From: Symbiodinium natans | Lineage: Eukaryota; Sar; Dinophyceae; Suessiales; Symbiodiniaceae | Assembly (NCBI GenBank): GCA_905221605.1 | Contig: CAJNDS010002078.1 | Span: forward strand, 623,001 to 687,000 | Length of the DNA: 64,000 bases | Reading direction: 5' to 3' | In this document: positions 51,027 through 60,143 of the stretch, piece after piece | Position numbering within the stretch: the stretch's first letter is position 1 | How the letters are laid out: each line of letters begins with the position of its first letter | The notes under the pieces: generated by a model | Database searches by the model: none | Told to the model about the DNA's origin: nothing | Seen by the model: the letters and a program-made list of their open reading frames with translations, nothing else | Position numbers and translations under genes: made by a program

Positions 51027-52201
51027 TTTGATGGGGAAGATGGGGAGCAATGGGTATGGGGGGGGGGGGGGGCAAACCACTGGCTGCACACGGGCACCTT
51101 CCGCATCTCAACGAACAGCCCCAAATACAGGGGCGGGCGATGACGCCCGGGGGTCCGCCCCCATGCCCCCAGAAAGAAAGAAAGACGGGTTGAATAAGTG
51201 AGAGAGCCTATGACAGCACCTCACTCCGAGGGGCGCCTTTCGTGCCCAGGGCTTCGACCCAAAAGAAGTTTTAAAAGCATAGAGTGCGAGAGGGGCAGCG
51301 AGTTGAGACTCCACTCAGAAGTCTTCGCAGGCTGCATCCCCACAACCGAAGCCCTAAGCCTTGACCATTACCAGTGAGCATCGGACGTCCTGGAAATGCC
51401 TTGTCTTCCGGACTGCAATACTCGAGAATGTTCGGGTGTTGGTATCTCCTGACTAAGTCATGCCGTGAACAACAATGGAAGCCTTTCTGAGCAGTGCACA
51501 CATTTCTTGCGTAGGGACTGTCTCGCCAAGGACGATATGTCCAGTTTCATGACGTCCATGGACATTTCGACTCAGGATGTTTGGACGTTGTTCAGGCCGC
51601 ATGGTCTCAACATTGAGGATGGTCTTCTGCAGTCTTCGGTTGCAACTTTCATGCCCATGTAATTGGGCCAAAGGCCTGTTTGCGGAGTTCATCGGCTTGC
51701 ATTCTACAAGCAATTGGAGCCCACAGGACATTAGCGGACCATCAGGGGTGGTGGGCTCGATTTTTCAACCCGCCCCAAAATGGTTCAATTCATTAGCATG
51801 CCGCGGGGTCATGCGAGGTCACTATTGTGTGTTGAAAATACGTACGCGTTTATTGACTGGGCTGTCACGACTCAGGCCGCAAAGAAGCCTGTGTACCCTT
51901 TGAACAGGGCCTTTCCGCGCTTGACGAACAGCGCAAGATACCTCGGCAGCTGAGGGTCATCGACACGGACAACAGCGGCTCCGTCACTTTGGACGAGTTC
52001 GTTTTTGGCTGAGCCTTGGCAAGGAATAGTTCAAATTTGGGTTAGGTGGCTTATTCTTTCGGACTGACGTGTCGATCATCAGGTTCACAGCAGTGAAAAG
52101 ACACGTTGATGGATCTCTGATCGACGTAAACTCTGGAGTCCGCTACGAGTTAAGTGCAAGACCTGCTTTCCAAGGCATGCACCTCCAAGGACCGGCCAAA
52201 G
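42810..52201 (+). CDS. voltage-gated cation channel with C-terminal EF-hands (gene span, at least 15 exons)
   Basis: Segments identified in order are S2, S3, S4, S4-S5 linker, S5, pore helix and filter, S6, a post-S6 helix, EF-hand 1, a helical linker, EF-hand 2 and the conserved tail MHLQGPAK. Key marks are the S3 phrase WNIFDFSIVML, an arginine-rich S4 (HLRLMRFVRLARALRGIR), the pore helix and filter SMLTLFLSITGG-ISWVDAL, the S6 FLLYVVMTVFAILNVVTG, and the cytosolic VFCNMAIESARADK. Such channels pass Ca2+ or Na+ across a membrane on depolarisation; selectivity cannot be read with confidence from TGGxSW. One six-helix domain is seen, so it may be a single-domain channel that assembles as a tetramer, or the last domain of a larger protein. 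S1, the S5-pore loop, part of the S6-EF linker and the 3' end were not found. Nearly all donors are GC. One intron holds the transposon. Confidence 0.85.
43469..43554 (+). CDS. channel exon 2: S3
   Basis: After GAGCTCAG it reads FFQGSDRLWNIFDFSIVMLS then VGDPWLTE. The N-I-F-D-F-S-I-V core is diagnostic for S3 of voltage-gated channels, with the conserved D. The junction to exon 1 is in phase. The donor GTCCTT at 43555 does not agree in phase with the next exon by one base, so the exon end is uncertain. Confidence 0.75.
43751..43846 (+). CDS. channel exon 3: S3-S4 loop
   Basis: After AATTCCAG the frame reads PFIEEIIADVVDQLTSDGRY and ADSDISSLTLQ. It ends CAGA before GTTCTA, a GT donor. The leftover A combines with GC of exon 4 to give S, so the join SLTLQ-SHLRLMRF leads directly into S4. 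Confidence 0.6.
44213..44268 (+). CDS. channel exon 4: S4 voltage sensor
   Basis: After CCTGAG it encodes HLRLMRFVRLARALRGIR, with arginines at about every third position as in an S4 helix. The likely donor is GCTTCG after CGT, in phase 0. An alternative end after LRG with a GA donor is possible. Confidence 0.7.
44833..44879 (+). CDS. channel exon 5: S4-S5 linker
   Basis: After GTGGTCAG it encodes MSGYMSSLRTIVFSI plus two bases. The S.LR.iv.SI wording is typical of the linker. It ends before GCCTGG (GC donor), and the leftover GT joins C of exon 6 to give V. The frame is also open upstream (ESPFTLVRGQ), so the exon could be longer. Confidence 0.65.
45312..45341 (+). CDS. channel exon 6: 30-base microexon at start of S5
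   Basis: Only 30 bases, after AGATGAG, encoding TMSSVLWTM with split codons at both ends. The GC donor is GCCCTT. It matches the TMkSl.WTl phrase that precedes S5 in this channel class, and it joins exons 5 and 7 in phase. Confidence 0.65.
45550..45590 (+). CDS. channel exon 7: S5
   Basis: After CTGCCGAG it encodes LLMMIFFCFAVFV with split codons; with exon 6 this gives WTMVLLMMIFFCFAVFV, a good S5 helix. The GC donor is GCTGCA. Phase continues into the pore exon, although the S5-pore loop expected between them was not found. Confidence 0.65.
46405..46467 (+). CDS. channel exon 8: pore helix
   Basis: It encodes FVPRSSVMESMLTLFLSITG. The RS.mLTLF.siTGG pattern is the pore helix and start of the selectivity filter. 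Two acceptors fit in phase, CCCAG at 46404 or CTCAG at 46425. The GC donor GCCCAA begins at 46468. The following intron contains the transposon. Confidence 0.7.
46780..46788. repeat. target-site duplication, left copy
   Basis: GGCGCAGCC, identical to 48930-48938 in the same orientation, directly abutting the GGG end of the element. Confidence 0.85.
46796..46880. repeat. left terminal subrepeats of the transposon
   Basis: Four tandem copies of GGATCAAGAAAAAATTTATTTA with small differences (AAAAAAAA in the first, ATGTATTTA in the third, the last one truncated). Confidence 0.9.
46894..47276. repeat. purine tract inside the transposon
   Basis: About 380 bases almost free of pyrimidines, built of GGGA, GGAA, GGAAGC and GGAAA units that change step by step. 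The long frames on both strands here (E/G/K/R-rich or P/S/F-rich) are artefacts of the repeat. Such tracts can form triplex DNA. Confidence 0.95.
47694..47993. repeat. three-unit tandem repeat with GC hairpins
   Basis: Units start at 47694, 47817 and 47931 with CCGGGCAAGCTTG. They continue through a CATATGAATCC-like phrase, CCATGATGCGAGC and TTTTTGC. Units 1 and 2 contain a G-run, CTGCG (or TCTGCG) and a C-run, a near-perfect palindrome. A partial relative, CCAGCTTGCTTCAAAGCATA, lies at 47282. Confidence 0.9.
48508..48722. repeat. 42-bp tandem repeat encoding a 14-residue periodic frame
   Basis: Five copies of CAGCCT(T/C)TG...CTGCTATTT(A/T)CAGTATTT(C/G), with starts at 48508, 48550, 48592, 48634 and 48679, so three periods of 42 and one of 45. 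Because the period is a multiple of three, one + frame (48406-48861) stays open and reads variants of QPLQTQKCCYLQYF. It is unclear whether this is ever translated. Confidence 0.85.
48840..48929. repeat. right terminal subrepeats of the transposon
   Basis: Four copies in inverted orientation of AAATTATTTTTTGATCC-like subunits, mirroring the left end. Spacing is less regular than on the left because a CGCCTAG segment separates two of them. Confidence 0.85.
48930..48938. repeat. target-site duplication, right copy
   Basis: GGCGCAGCC, identical to 46780-46788, directly after the CCC end of the element. Confidence 0.85.
49002..49034 (+). CDS. channel exon 9: filter exit, 33-base microexon
   Basis: After GTCGTGCAG it encodes ISWVDALTPL with split codons. 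Joined to exon 8 it gives TGG-ISWVDALTPL, the filter and exit of the pore. The GC donor is GCATCT. Phase agrees on both sides. Confidence 0.65.
49243..49323 (+). CDS. channel exon 10: S6
   Basis: After AACCAAG it encodes EISPIASIAFLLYVVMTVFA and ILNVVT. FAILNVVTGVF is a hallmark of S6 in this class, with the gating N. The GC donor is GCCGAA, and the leftover G joins GT of exon 11 (GVFC). Confidence 0.8.
49476..49519 (+). CDS. channel exon 11: post-S6 helix
   Basis: After GGAAAG it encodes VFCNMAIESARADK, the conserved start of the cytosolic tail after S6. It ends AAG before GCACTG (GC donor). Reading on would run into a GA microsatellite at 49559-49630, which argues for ending here. Confidence 0.75.
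50450..50509 (+). CDS. channel exon 12: EF-hand 1
   Basis: After CTTTGCAG it encodes EIDSDGTSVLTLPELKDLHP. The 12-residue Ca2+ loop DSDGTSVLTLPE has D at 1, D at 3, T at 5 and E at 12, as required. A probable GC donor GCAATC follows CCC. The helix before the loop must come from an exon not found between 49520 and 50449. Confidence 0.7.
50972..51021. repeat. GA dinucleotide microsatellite
   Basis: About 25 uninterrupted GA units in a channel intron, followed within 40 bases by poly-G (51059-51072). Confidence 0.95.
51126..51175. repeat. double GC-rich hairpin
   Basis: GGGCG-ATGA-CGCCC is followed at once by GGGGGTCCGCCCCC, giving two adjacent stem-loops, then CATGCCCCC and AAGAAAGAAAG. It resembles the G-run/C-run palindromes inside the transposon. 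Confidence 0.7.
51531..51595 (+). CDS. channel exon 13: helix before EF-hand 2
   Basis: After CGCCAAG it encodes DDMSSFMTSMDISTQDVWTL and F plus two bases. It ends TTCAG before GCCGCA (GC donor), and the leftover AG joins G of exon 14 to give R. An upstream acceptor (GCGTAG, 51514) would add DCLAK. The pattern M..f..sldI...d.wtLF is typical of the segment between the two EF-hands. Confidence 0.7.
51955..52007 (+). CDS. channel exon 14: EF-hand 2
   Basis: After AGCTGAG it encodes VIDTDNSGSVTLDEFVF. The loop DTDNSGSVTLDE is a canonical Ca2+ site (D1, D3, S5, E12, G6). The GC donor GCTGAG removes the in-frame TGA that would follow, and the leftover G joins GC of exon 15. Confidence 0.8.
52175..52201 (+). 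CDS. channel exon 15: 27-base microexon, conserved tail
   Basis: After CCAAG it encodes MHLQGPAK with split codons at both ends, fitting EFVFG-MHLQGPAK, a phrase seen directly after EF-hand 2 in this channel class. It ends AAAG before GCCAAG (GC donor). Later exons were not found. Confidence 0.65.
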
Positions 52202-54144
52202 GCCAAGCCAGAGTTTGGGCTCAGGGCTTATCAGGTCTGTGGGCAATGGCATTGCTAAGCCTTAAGTCTGTCATAATCCAAAGTGCTCTGCCCTGAGTAT
52301 GTGAGTTTCCTGTTTCCACATGCTTGTCGCACCTTCGTTGGCAGGGTTACCGGGCTGGGTGGTCAAGGGGCAGCAGGAAGAACGATATGGGGGGGGGGGG
52401 GGGGGGGGGGGGGGTGAGGCAAGCTTAAGCACAAATGGCGCCTTGCGAATTCTTCCTTCGGTCAGTGATCAGGCAGCCTGAGTTAGAGTTGGTGGGCGCC
52501 CTTACTTGCAACCTCTAGGAGTTTTTGTCTGCTGCGGGTATCTGGCCTCCATATAGGCCTCCTTGCTCTCTCATCAAGCTGGCCGCAACAAGTCCACGCA
52601 CCTTGTGTAGACTGTAGATTCCTGACACAATCCTGCGGTAAAACAAACCGTATTTCGAAGAGGGCTGCTAGATCTGCTGCCCCCAGAAGAAATCAGCAAA
52701 AATAGAGTACTGGAACTGATTAGTTGAGCCTTGACCAGTCAGGTTAGAAGAAGAAGTACTGCCCTCTAATCGGCATCGCTTAAGAACAACATGGCCACAT
52801 AGGCAAGGTTGTTCCTTATCGTGCTTGTTTCTGCGCATTTGGCTTGTGCTTTAGCTGGACAGCTTCTTACTAGTTCGAGGTAAGGCAGGTAAGGCATTCA
52901 GGAATTTGGTACTGTGTATCCCTCGATGTACATCTGTAAGGCAGAGGGCGCCTAATTTTCGAATTCCCTACCAAGGACCAGCAAGTTTTCGGGAGCCCAG
53001 AAAGCATCCCGCTTTCAGGTGTGCAGATGGCGCGGTTGCCGCTCACCTCTCAACAACCTGGATGAGGTTAGGGGTTAGGGAGAGGACGACGCTTGCGTCT
53101 GGCTAGCACACCGGGAAAAGGGCATGTTGGCCTAGCTAGTGGTTGCTATAACCGATCAGCCCTTAAGTGCATCCGAACATTATACCTTTGCCAAGTCGCA
53201 GCCCCAATTGCGCAAGGTGCACGCCGACATTTTGCCCGAATTCATCAAGTAGATTCCGTTCAACAAGCACAAACTCTGCATATCTGGTCCAGGCTTCCCA
53301 TTGTTATCTTTTTGGGGCGTTTTTGCCTCATGTTCTGAATTGGAAAGAAGTAGCTCGCAAGGCAGTTCGACATTCAAAAATGTCCTTCAAACTTACTGGC
53401 TCCTGGTAGGCCACTGGAGAAAGAGGAACCCAGGATCCTTGAAAGAGATGTGCTAGGTTCTACTTCCCTAGTGCCTCACTAAGATTGAGGTACAGCTTTC
53501 GTAGCGCCTCACTCCGCACGAAATAGCTAGGCGCAAAAGTCCCTGCCACCAAGGCAGCACGAGACGGCCAGCGTCCGTAAGGAGATGAGAACACTACGCC
53601 GCTTCATGGACAGGCCAGTGTAGACTTAGACTTGGCGCTTGTGCACAGTGTAGGCATTCGGAGCTTGAGGATGACAGGAAGTGAACCAGCCACGGATGTC
53701 GATGCGCCGATTCAGAAGTTGTCGGTGTGTAAGACACTCCGCCGACCGCCCGGTCACAGGCTGAGGCTGCTGCCGATGAACTCGGATCCCTGGCTGGAAA
53801 TGGAGGTCGCACTTGGGAGAACTTGTGAATATCTCCTGTAGGGTCTTAAAGACACCCCGCGATTGGCAAAAGCGTTTGTTTTCGGAACCTGCACGAAGAA
53901 ACCAATCGTGCAGGGTACATTTCCAAAATCAGAACCTTACCATGTACTCCTCGGGCCGTAGGAGAGCTACAGCGTTTGTGATGGGGATCTTGGGCTACGC
54001 TCCGAAATGCTCCGAAATGAGTTGAGTAGTCCAACGCTATAGGAGCTCGAGGCCTCGAGGTCGGGATGTTTGACCTCTGTTCGGGTGGACGCTGCGGCTC
54101 AATGCTTAGGGGGTCAAGGGTTCAGCAGTAGCAGTAGTGCTGGT

Positions 54145-54152
54145 GGTAGTAG

Positions 54153-54241
<89 letters not shown>

Positions 54242-54301
54242 GCAGTTGTAGTTGTAGTTGTAGTTGTAGTTGTAGTTGTAGTTGTAGTTGTAGTTGTAGT
54301 T
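54145..54301. repeat. compound microsatellite: TTG then TTGTAG
   Basis: About 33 TTG trinucleotides switch at about 54240 to nine TTGTAG hexamers. The poly-Cys frame over it is an artefact. Confidence 0.95.
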
Positions 54302-57300
54302 AGCTGAGACTTAAAAGTAGTGGCTTAAGACTGAGCATCAGTCGTCGCCCTTTAGCTTGATATCTTGGCATGGGCCCTTGTCTGCCTGAGGTAGTGCCAG
54401 CCGAAGCCCAGCAATCTCTCAGCGAACATGGGCGAAGCGAACATGTGGTCATTTAGGCCTTTAAAGACACTGTGCGTGTCTGCACAATGCTGTATATTTA
54501 AGGATGTCCGTTGAGCGCCCGCTGCGGTCTGCCCGGTTACACTCATGCGAACTCGAGGAGCCGCAAATTTGTAAATGGTCGTAGGATGCCAGGTTTTGAC
54601 CCCAGCATCAAGGGTCTCCCAATACGTTCGGGAAGCTGTTTTGGGATGTTGAGGGTTCAGGATGTACCCTGCAGACTCAGCTCAAGACACAGAAGGTGTG
54701 ATTCAGCCCATTCTGCGCCCTTCCCCTACTGGCAAGTGAACTCGAGTCCGTATCAGATGTCCGTCAGACCAGTGCGTGTCTATGGAATCTATCTATGGCT
54801 GACTAGCAGGTGGGTCATATCAGTCAGATATGGCCCGCAGGCGCGGACTTGCGACGACTTTGGCGATGAGATATCGTTCGGGGGGGGGGGGGGGGGGGGA
54901 CAAGGATTCAGAGTCAAACGCCCTCTGATCTATGAGCCTGGGGCTTTTGTGCTTGGGTGTGTTTCCGATGTGTTCGGGCTGCAGGGCCCCTTGCAGAGGC
55001 GAGCTTTAAGATTGTAACAACAGATATGCATGAGACAAACGAAAAATCAACACATATCTATAATTATATATATATATATATATATATATGCATTGGATCC
55101 CTGGGATTGCATCGCTCAAGTCTGTTCACAGGCCTCTGCCATTTGGCTTCTGTTGAAGCCTAACCTTGCACTGCCCCGCCCAAGAAGGGCAGATGAGCAT
55201 GTGCCTAGGGAAAAAGCAGATTCAAGAGACTCGAGAAAGCATGTTGGTGAAGGCGGCTCGTGGCTGGCACTTTCTGTTCATGGGCGCGATGGCACGGGCT
55301 TTTGTGAGATGCGATACGTGGGCGCCGAGACCGTTCGTGGTAACTATAATCCGCTCGCCCAACCCTCACCGCGGCTTTCGTGGCCCGTATTTGAAAAACC
55401 AATGTGCCGGATGCAAGCTGAATTGTGAAGCTCGGCCGCGCACGGGCACTTTCCACCGAACAATCTACAACATCAGAGGAGACAAACGTTATCAACCCGA
55501 GAGAAGCAGCACTCGTCTTCTTTCGGCGAAGCCGCCTTTCAATGAAGCTTTGCTGGGTCATTTCTTGGCCTGGCTTGCAAGATGCAAGGCATTGTAGGTG
55601 TTGAGTTGATCCAAGTGCAATCTTGGAGAGCTCTTTCAATTTCTCTGTCTGCTGAGCAGCGACCAAGCTTTCTAGGGGCTCTGGTTCTCGATACTTCGGT
55701 CGTTGAAGCATTGAAGTCTTGCCGCCGCAAAGGCAACCGCCAATGGCGGATTTCGCTTAGGACCTTCGCAGGTTTTCGAGAGTCACAGCCGTTCCCTTAG
55801 TGGGTCTTGGGTCCAGGTATGAGTGGAAGCTCGAGTCAAGCAGCCACCTTGTTGTGATGGGTTCTGCCCACGCAATTGTCGGGTTCAGCCACTTAGTGAA
55901 CAAAGAGCCGAGCACAGCAACTGAGTCGTACTAATATATATATATATATGTTTATTTTCATTATTTAGAGCAAAGATATAAATGTACTCTATACATATAT
56001 GTATCATACTCTGCAAACAATATCTATATAATGTATACATACATACGAACCTTTTGGGATATTGCGAATCCATTGAAGTGGCCTGTTAGTGCCATAGACC
56101 TTTCGCGGTCTGAAGAGCAGCAGTCACCCAGAAAGCTCGCAGCCGGATGGTTCCAGCAAAACTGCAAGACTCTGACGTTCGGTTTTTGAATGCATGATGG
56201 CTTTAGGGCTTCATTGGATGTCATGGTCAGAGTTACTGGATTTGGGGTAAGTAAAGGCTAGGGTTTCGCAGTTTGGGCGGCCTGGCATTTCAAGCCGTCT
56301 GTCCCCGGGGGCCTGGGGTTTGCGTTTCGAGTCCTCCCAGCCCCTTGGAAGGCTGGAGGAAAAGTAGAATTCCCAACGGTGCTATCCTGATGCCTTTTGG
56401 GTTGTGCAAGGCTTACGCTTACAAGCCCGGCGGCTCCCATCAAGTGGAGATCTTCACGTCTGTGCAATGAACGATGCTCGAACGGGTTTGGGCCGTGATT
56501 TCCTGAACAACATTCATGGTGGGCACCATCTAGCAATGTTCATCTAGTGACAGATAGCGAAGCTCATCCCAGGAGAAGGGCAGGAGTTGCGGGTTGTTTC
56601 CCCCACAGCTCCGCTGGTGTAGAGGACGTGGCCAGGATGGCTTGATGTACCAGCCAGGGTTTTGTGGCAGAAGCTGCTCTCAGTGGGCTTTCAGATGCTG
56701 TAGGGATCAGAGCTCGGCTTGGGAATTCAGCACCTATAGACGGTTTTCGGCATGATTCTGTTGCTCAGGAACGAAAAGGGTTTGGAGCTCAGCACGTCGG
56801 ATTTCGGGTTTCATTCACAGGTTCCGAGCGTGAGGCTTGGTTTGGGGCCCATCAGGCGACACGGACCGGGATGTTGACTGGGCATTCTTGGCACATATAC
56901 GGTTTCCACCAGGGGCTTCTTTGTTCCAGAATGGTTTCCACCTCCCTTCTGCCCTTGGAAACCGGTACCGAAGATTGAATCGCGTTGGGGCGCTGGACAC
57001 TGTTTGAGGCTCCATGTGATCTTGAGATGCGCGAGCTGGAGCGCAGAGACACACAGGGACTTTTGATGCAGATGGTGTGGAAAATCATGTTTGTACTCCG
57101 TTTTTTCTGCTTTTCAGTAGGCCACTGTCGCCTGGGCCCTGTGGACGTTTTGCAAGCAAGCAGGCAGCATCCAATCGCGCTCCGACGCTGCACAAACAGG
57201 TTGTCGTTTGGCTGCTATCAACTGGTATGCCAGTTTATGTCTCGGGTACCTATGAATGATTCATTCTTGGTCTTTGCTTTGTGGATAGGGGACATGAATT

Positions 57301-60077
57301 CCGGTTTCAGACTCCTTGTTGCATGAAAGGTGATTTCCCTGAGAGGACTGGCTGAATGCCGTGGTCAAGGGTTGCTAGTCACTTGTTGTCCTCCATGAAA
57401 AACCCTTCTGTGCTTTCTGCAGCTCCTTTCGTGGCCGTGCCGGGGTATTGGGAACTTCTTAGCATCTTAGCAGACTCTCATCCGCAGCGTGTGATTCGGT
57501 TTCCCCATGTCATCGAAGCCCCATGCTCCTCGGACTAGCGACGTGCGCTTCTTCGTTGTTGCACAGCGCGTATAGGCCGTAAAGGCTGTTGGGCTGCATT
57601 TTACTCCTTCATGAGAAATTGCATCGTAACAAAAAAAGGGAACAGAAATTTTCAGAGTTCTTAGGGATTGGCACAGGATATCCAGGACCAGCCATGCCTT
57701 TCCTTGCCCACCCAGTGGTGTGTTTATTTGTTGTAGTCGGCACATCGGCGCTTCTGCTGATAGGCATGTCCCCCACCCCGCGCCGCCCTCAGAAGTTAGG
57801 GATTAGGTGGGGTTTTGGGACCAGCCTTCACAAGTAGCGGCAAGTAGCGGTTGGCTTTTGAGCTTATCGGATGGCAACCGGGGACCTTGTCGAGAGCTTC
57901 TGAGGCCTCAATTATTGAAAGTAGGCCCTATAATAAATGTCCTGCTAGTCAGAGCGCGCGTGCAGTCAAAAGTCCGCTTCCCTTCCTTGTCATTGCAATC
58001 CTGTCGGGAGATGTAAGCCATTCGCGGGCGACTTGTTAAGTTGAGGCTTCGAGATTTTGAAGTGTCCACGGCTTTCTTTTGGCATTGAAGGTCTGAAAGC
58101 AAGGGGCGCTTTCTCACAACCGAGCAGCTTTTGTTTGTTTTTCTTGAGTTGCTCTGCGCAACGCCGGATGAATCCCCGGACAGGCGCGAAAGTGCTTACA
58201 ACCACGCCGGTTTCCCGAAGTTTGCAGCCGTTAGAATCGCCGCCTCCGCCCCAAACCTGAGAATCATCGATAGTTCCTTGATGAACTGGTACTAGTGACT
58301 AGTGTTCCTATTGTTGTCTTTTTTTGTGGGGTGGTATTACTTTAATTGTTTTATATATATATATATATACATGTATCATTAGGGGTTTGGGTTTAGGTTG
58401 CATCAATAGCACGGCGGAATTGAGACCCCGTACCCACGAACTACCTGGACCGAAACCTGACTGAAACAGCCTTGTGAGCCCTGTCCATAAACCCTATAAC
58501 CCTAAATACCCTGAGGCCCTACGTACCTCTCAAGCCCGAAGTTTCTGCGAGGGTTCAGTGAAGGAGGACAACCTGCAGCGAAAGCTCCACCCCTTGGACG
58601 AGGTGCCCTGGCTTGGATTTCTGGATTTATATGTAAATTATGAAGATAAAAAACTTAAAAATACCTATAAAACACGTATGTACACATTAGTTGTTATATA
58701 TTTTATATGTATTATTTATTTTTACCGTTACATTCATTTTCTTGTGTTTTATTCTGATTCTGGCTCCTTGCAGGGATTGTTTAGCCTGGGCTCTTCTGTT
58801 TGCAGACGCCTCAGTGCAAGCTCTTAGTTGCTTGACAACATGTGACGAGATGAGCCAGACAAGGCAGCCCAGAATCCAAACCAAAGCCGCTGTTTGTCGC
58901 CCCAATGACACCTTGACGACCACCCGATGATGATTACATCTTAAGACATTCATGCCCCAACATGCACCCATTCACATCAAGACTATTCGAAACACTTTCG
59001 CCACTTCACTGCCACCTGAAGCGCCGGCAGGACCTTGCTGACTCCCACGTCCCGTTGAATTAAAGGCCTGAACCAGCGGCTCTAAGCAGGAGCCTCCGCG
59101 TCTGCTTCCAGGTCAACCTCTCCCTTCGAGAGCGACGTAGCGTGGTTGACCAGGCAGAGCCTTTGTGCATGCTTTTGGGAGTTGGCTATCCAGGGCTTGC
59201 GTGGCAGTAGTTATGTTCTAGTTATAGTTCAACTTTACTCAGATTAGCTTTCGTAACATGGAAAAACACGTTGCCGTTATGTGTGGCGCAGCTATATGTA
59301 GGGCTCTGGGCGATCTATAGTCGCAGCAGCAACTTCATCACTTGGTGGCAAGGTTATCACGACAGAAAGGAAATCTGATGGACTGACTCTGGAAGGTCTT
59401 GGAAGGTGGGCGATTTTCAAGTTGACCGGAGTACAGATAGCAGGGGGTTAGCCTCCGAAAACCCAGTCCGCCCAACGTGCACGTGAAAACGCGGCTGCGC
59501 CGACCTTCTTGGCACCAAGCAGTTACAAGCTCGCTACTCCAACCCCACTCAGCCCCGAGTCTACAGTTTCTTCCGAACGTAGGCGACATGTGCACCTATC
59601 GCGCCTGAGCATTTTGGAGCTGTTGCTGTTCTGATACTACAGCTCCCGGAACGTATCCCTGGGTCAGTTCAAAGCCTCGAGCCTGCCCTGAAAGCCTGAA
59701 GCAGAGGTGACACAGCTGTCAGAGTCCGGTAAAAAGCCTCTTCGCCCATTGCCGCATGCCGGCACATTTTTGTCGATGCCTTCGGCTTGGGGTTGGAGGT
59801 TTTGGGTGAACTACATGTGTACGCATGTGCATAGGGTGAAGGACACCTACATTACCATATACAAATGTATATATATATAGATATGTATAAATTTTATATT
59901 TAATATTTATTCATTTAGATTATATTTACATAGACACGGTTCCTTCGTTTTGTAAAGCAGGCCAAAGTTCGGGCGCTTGGGACTCATGTTTTGCCTTATT
60001 GCCGAGATGCAGTCCCCGCAATGCAGTAGGGGAAGGGTCTCCCTAATGCGCCACACGCTCTATATGCGCTGGACTGG

Positions 60078-60143
60078 GGTTTAGGTTGTAGGGCTTAGGG
60101 CTTAGGGCTCAGGGCTCAGGGCTTAGGGCTTAGGGCTTAGGAT
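60078..60143. repeat. TAGGGCT array, telomere-repeat variant
   Basis: Eight or more tandem TTAGGGC/TCAGGGC heptamers. This is a homogenised variant of the telomere-like heptamer with C in place of the third T, so a local amplification of a mutated unit. Confidence 0.85.

Noticed and set aside
54070-54303. Poly-Cys ORF
   Set aside because: It is a TTG microsatellite read in one frame.
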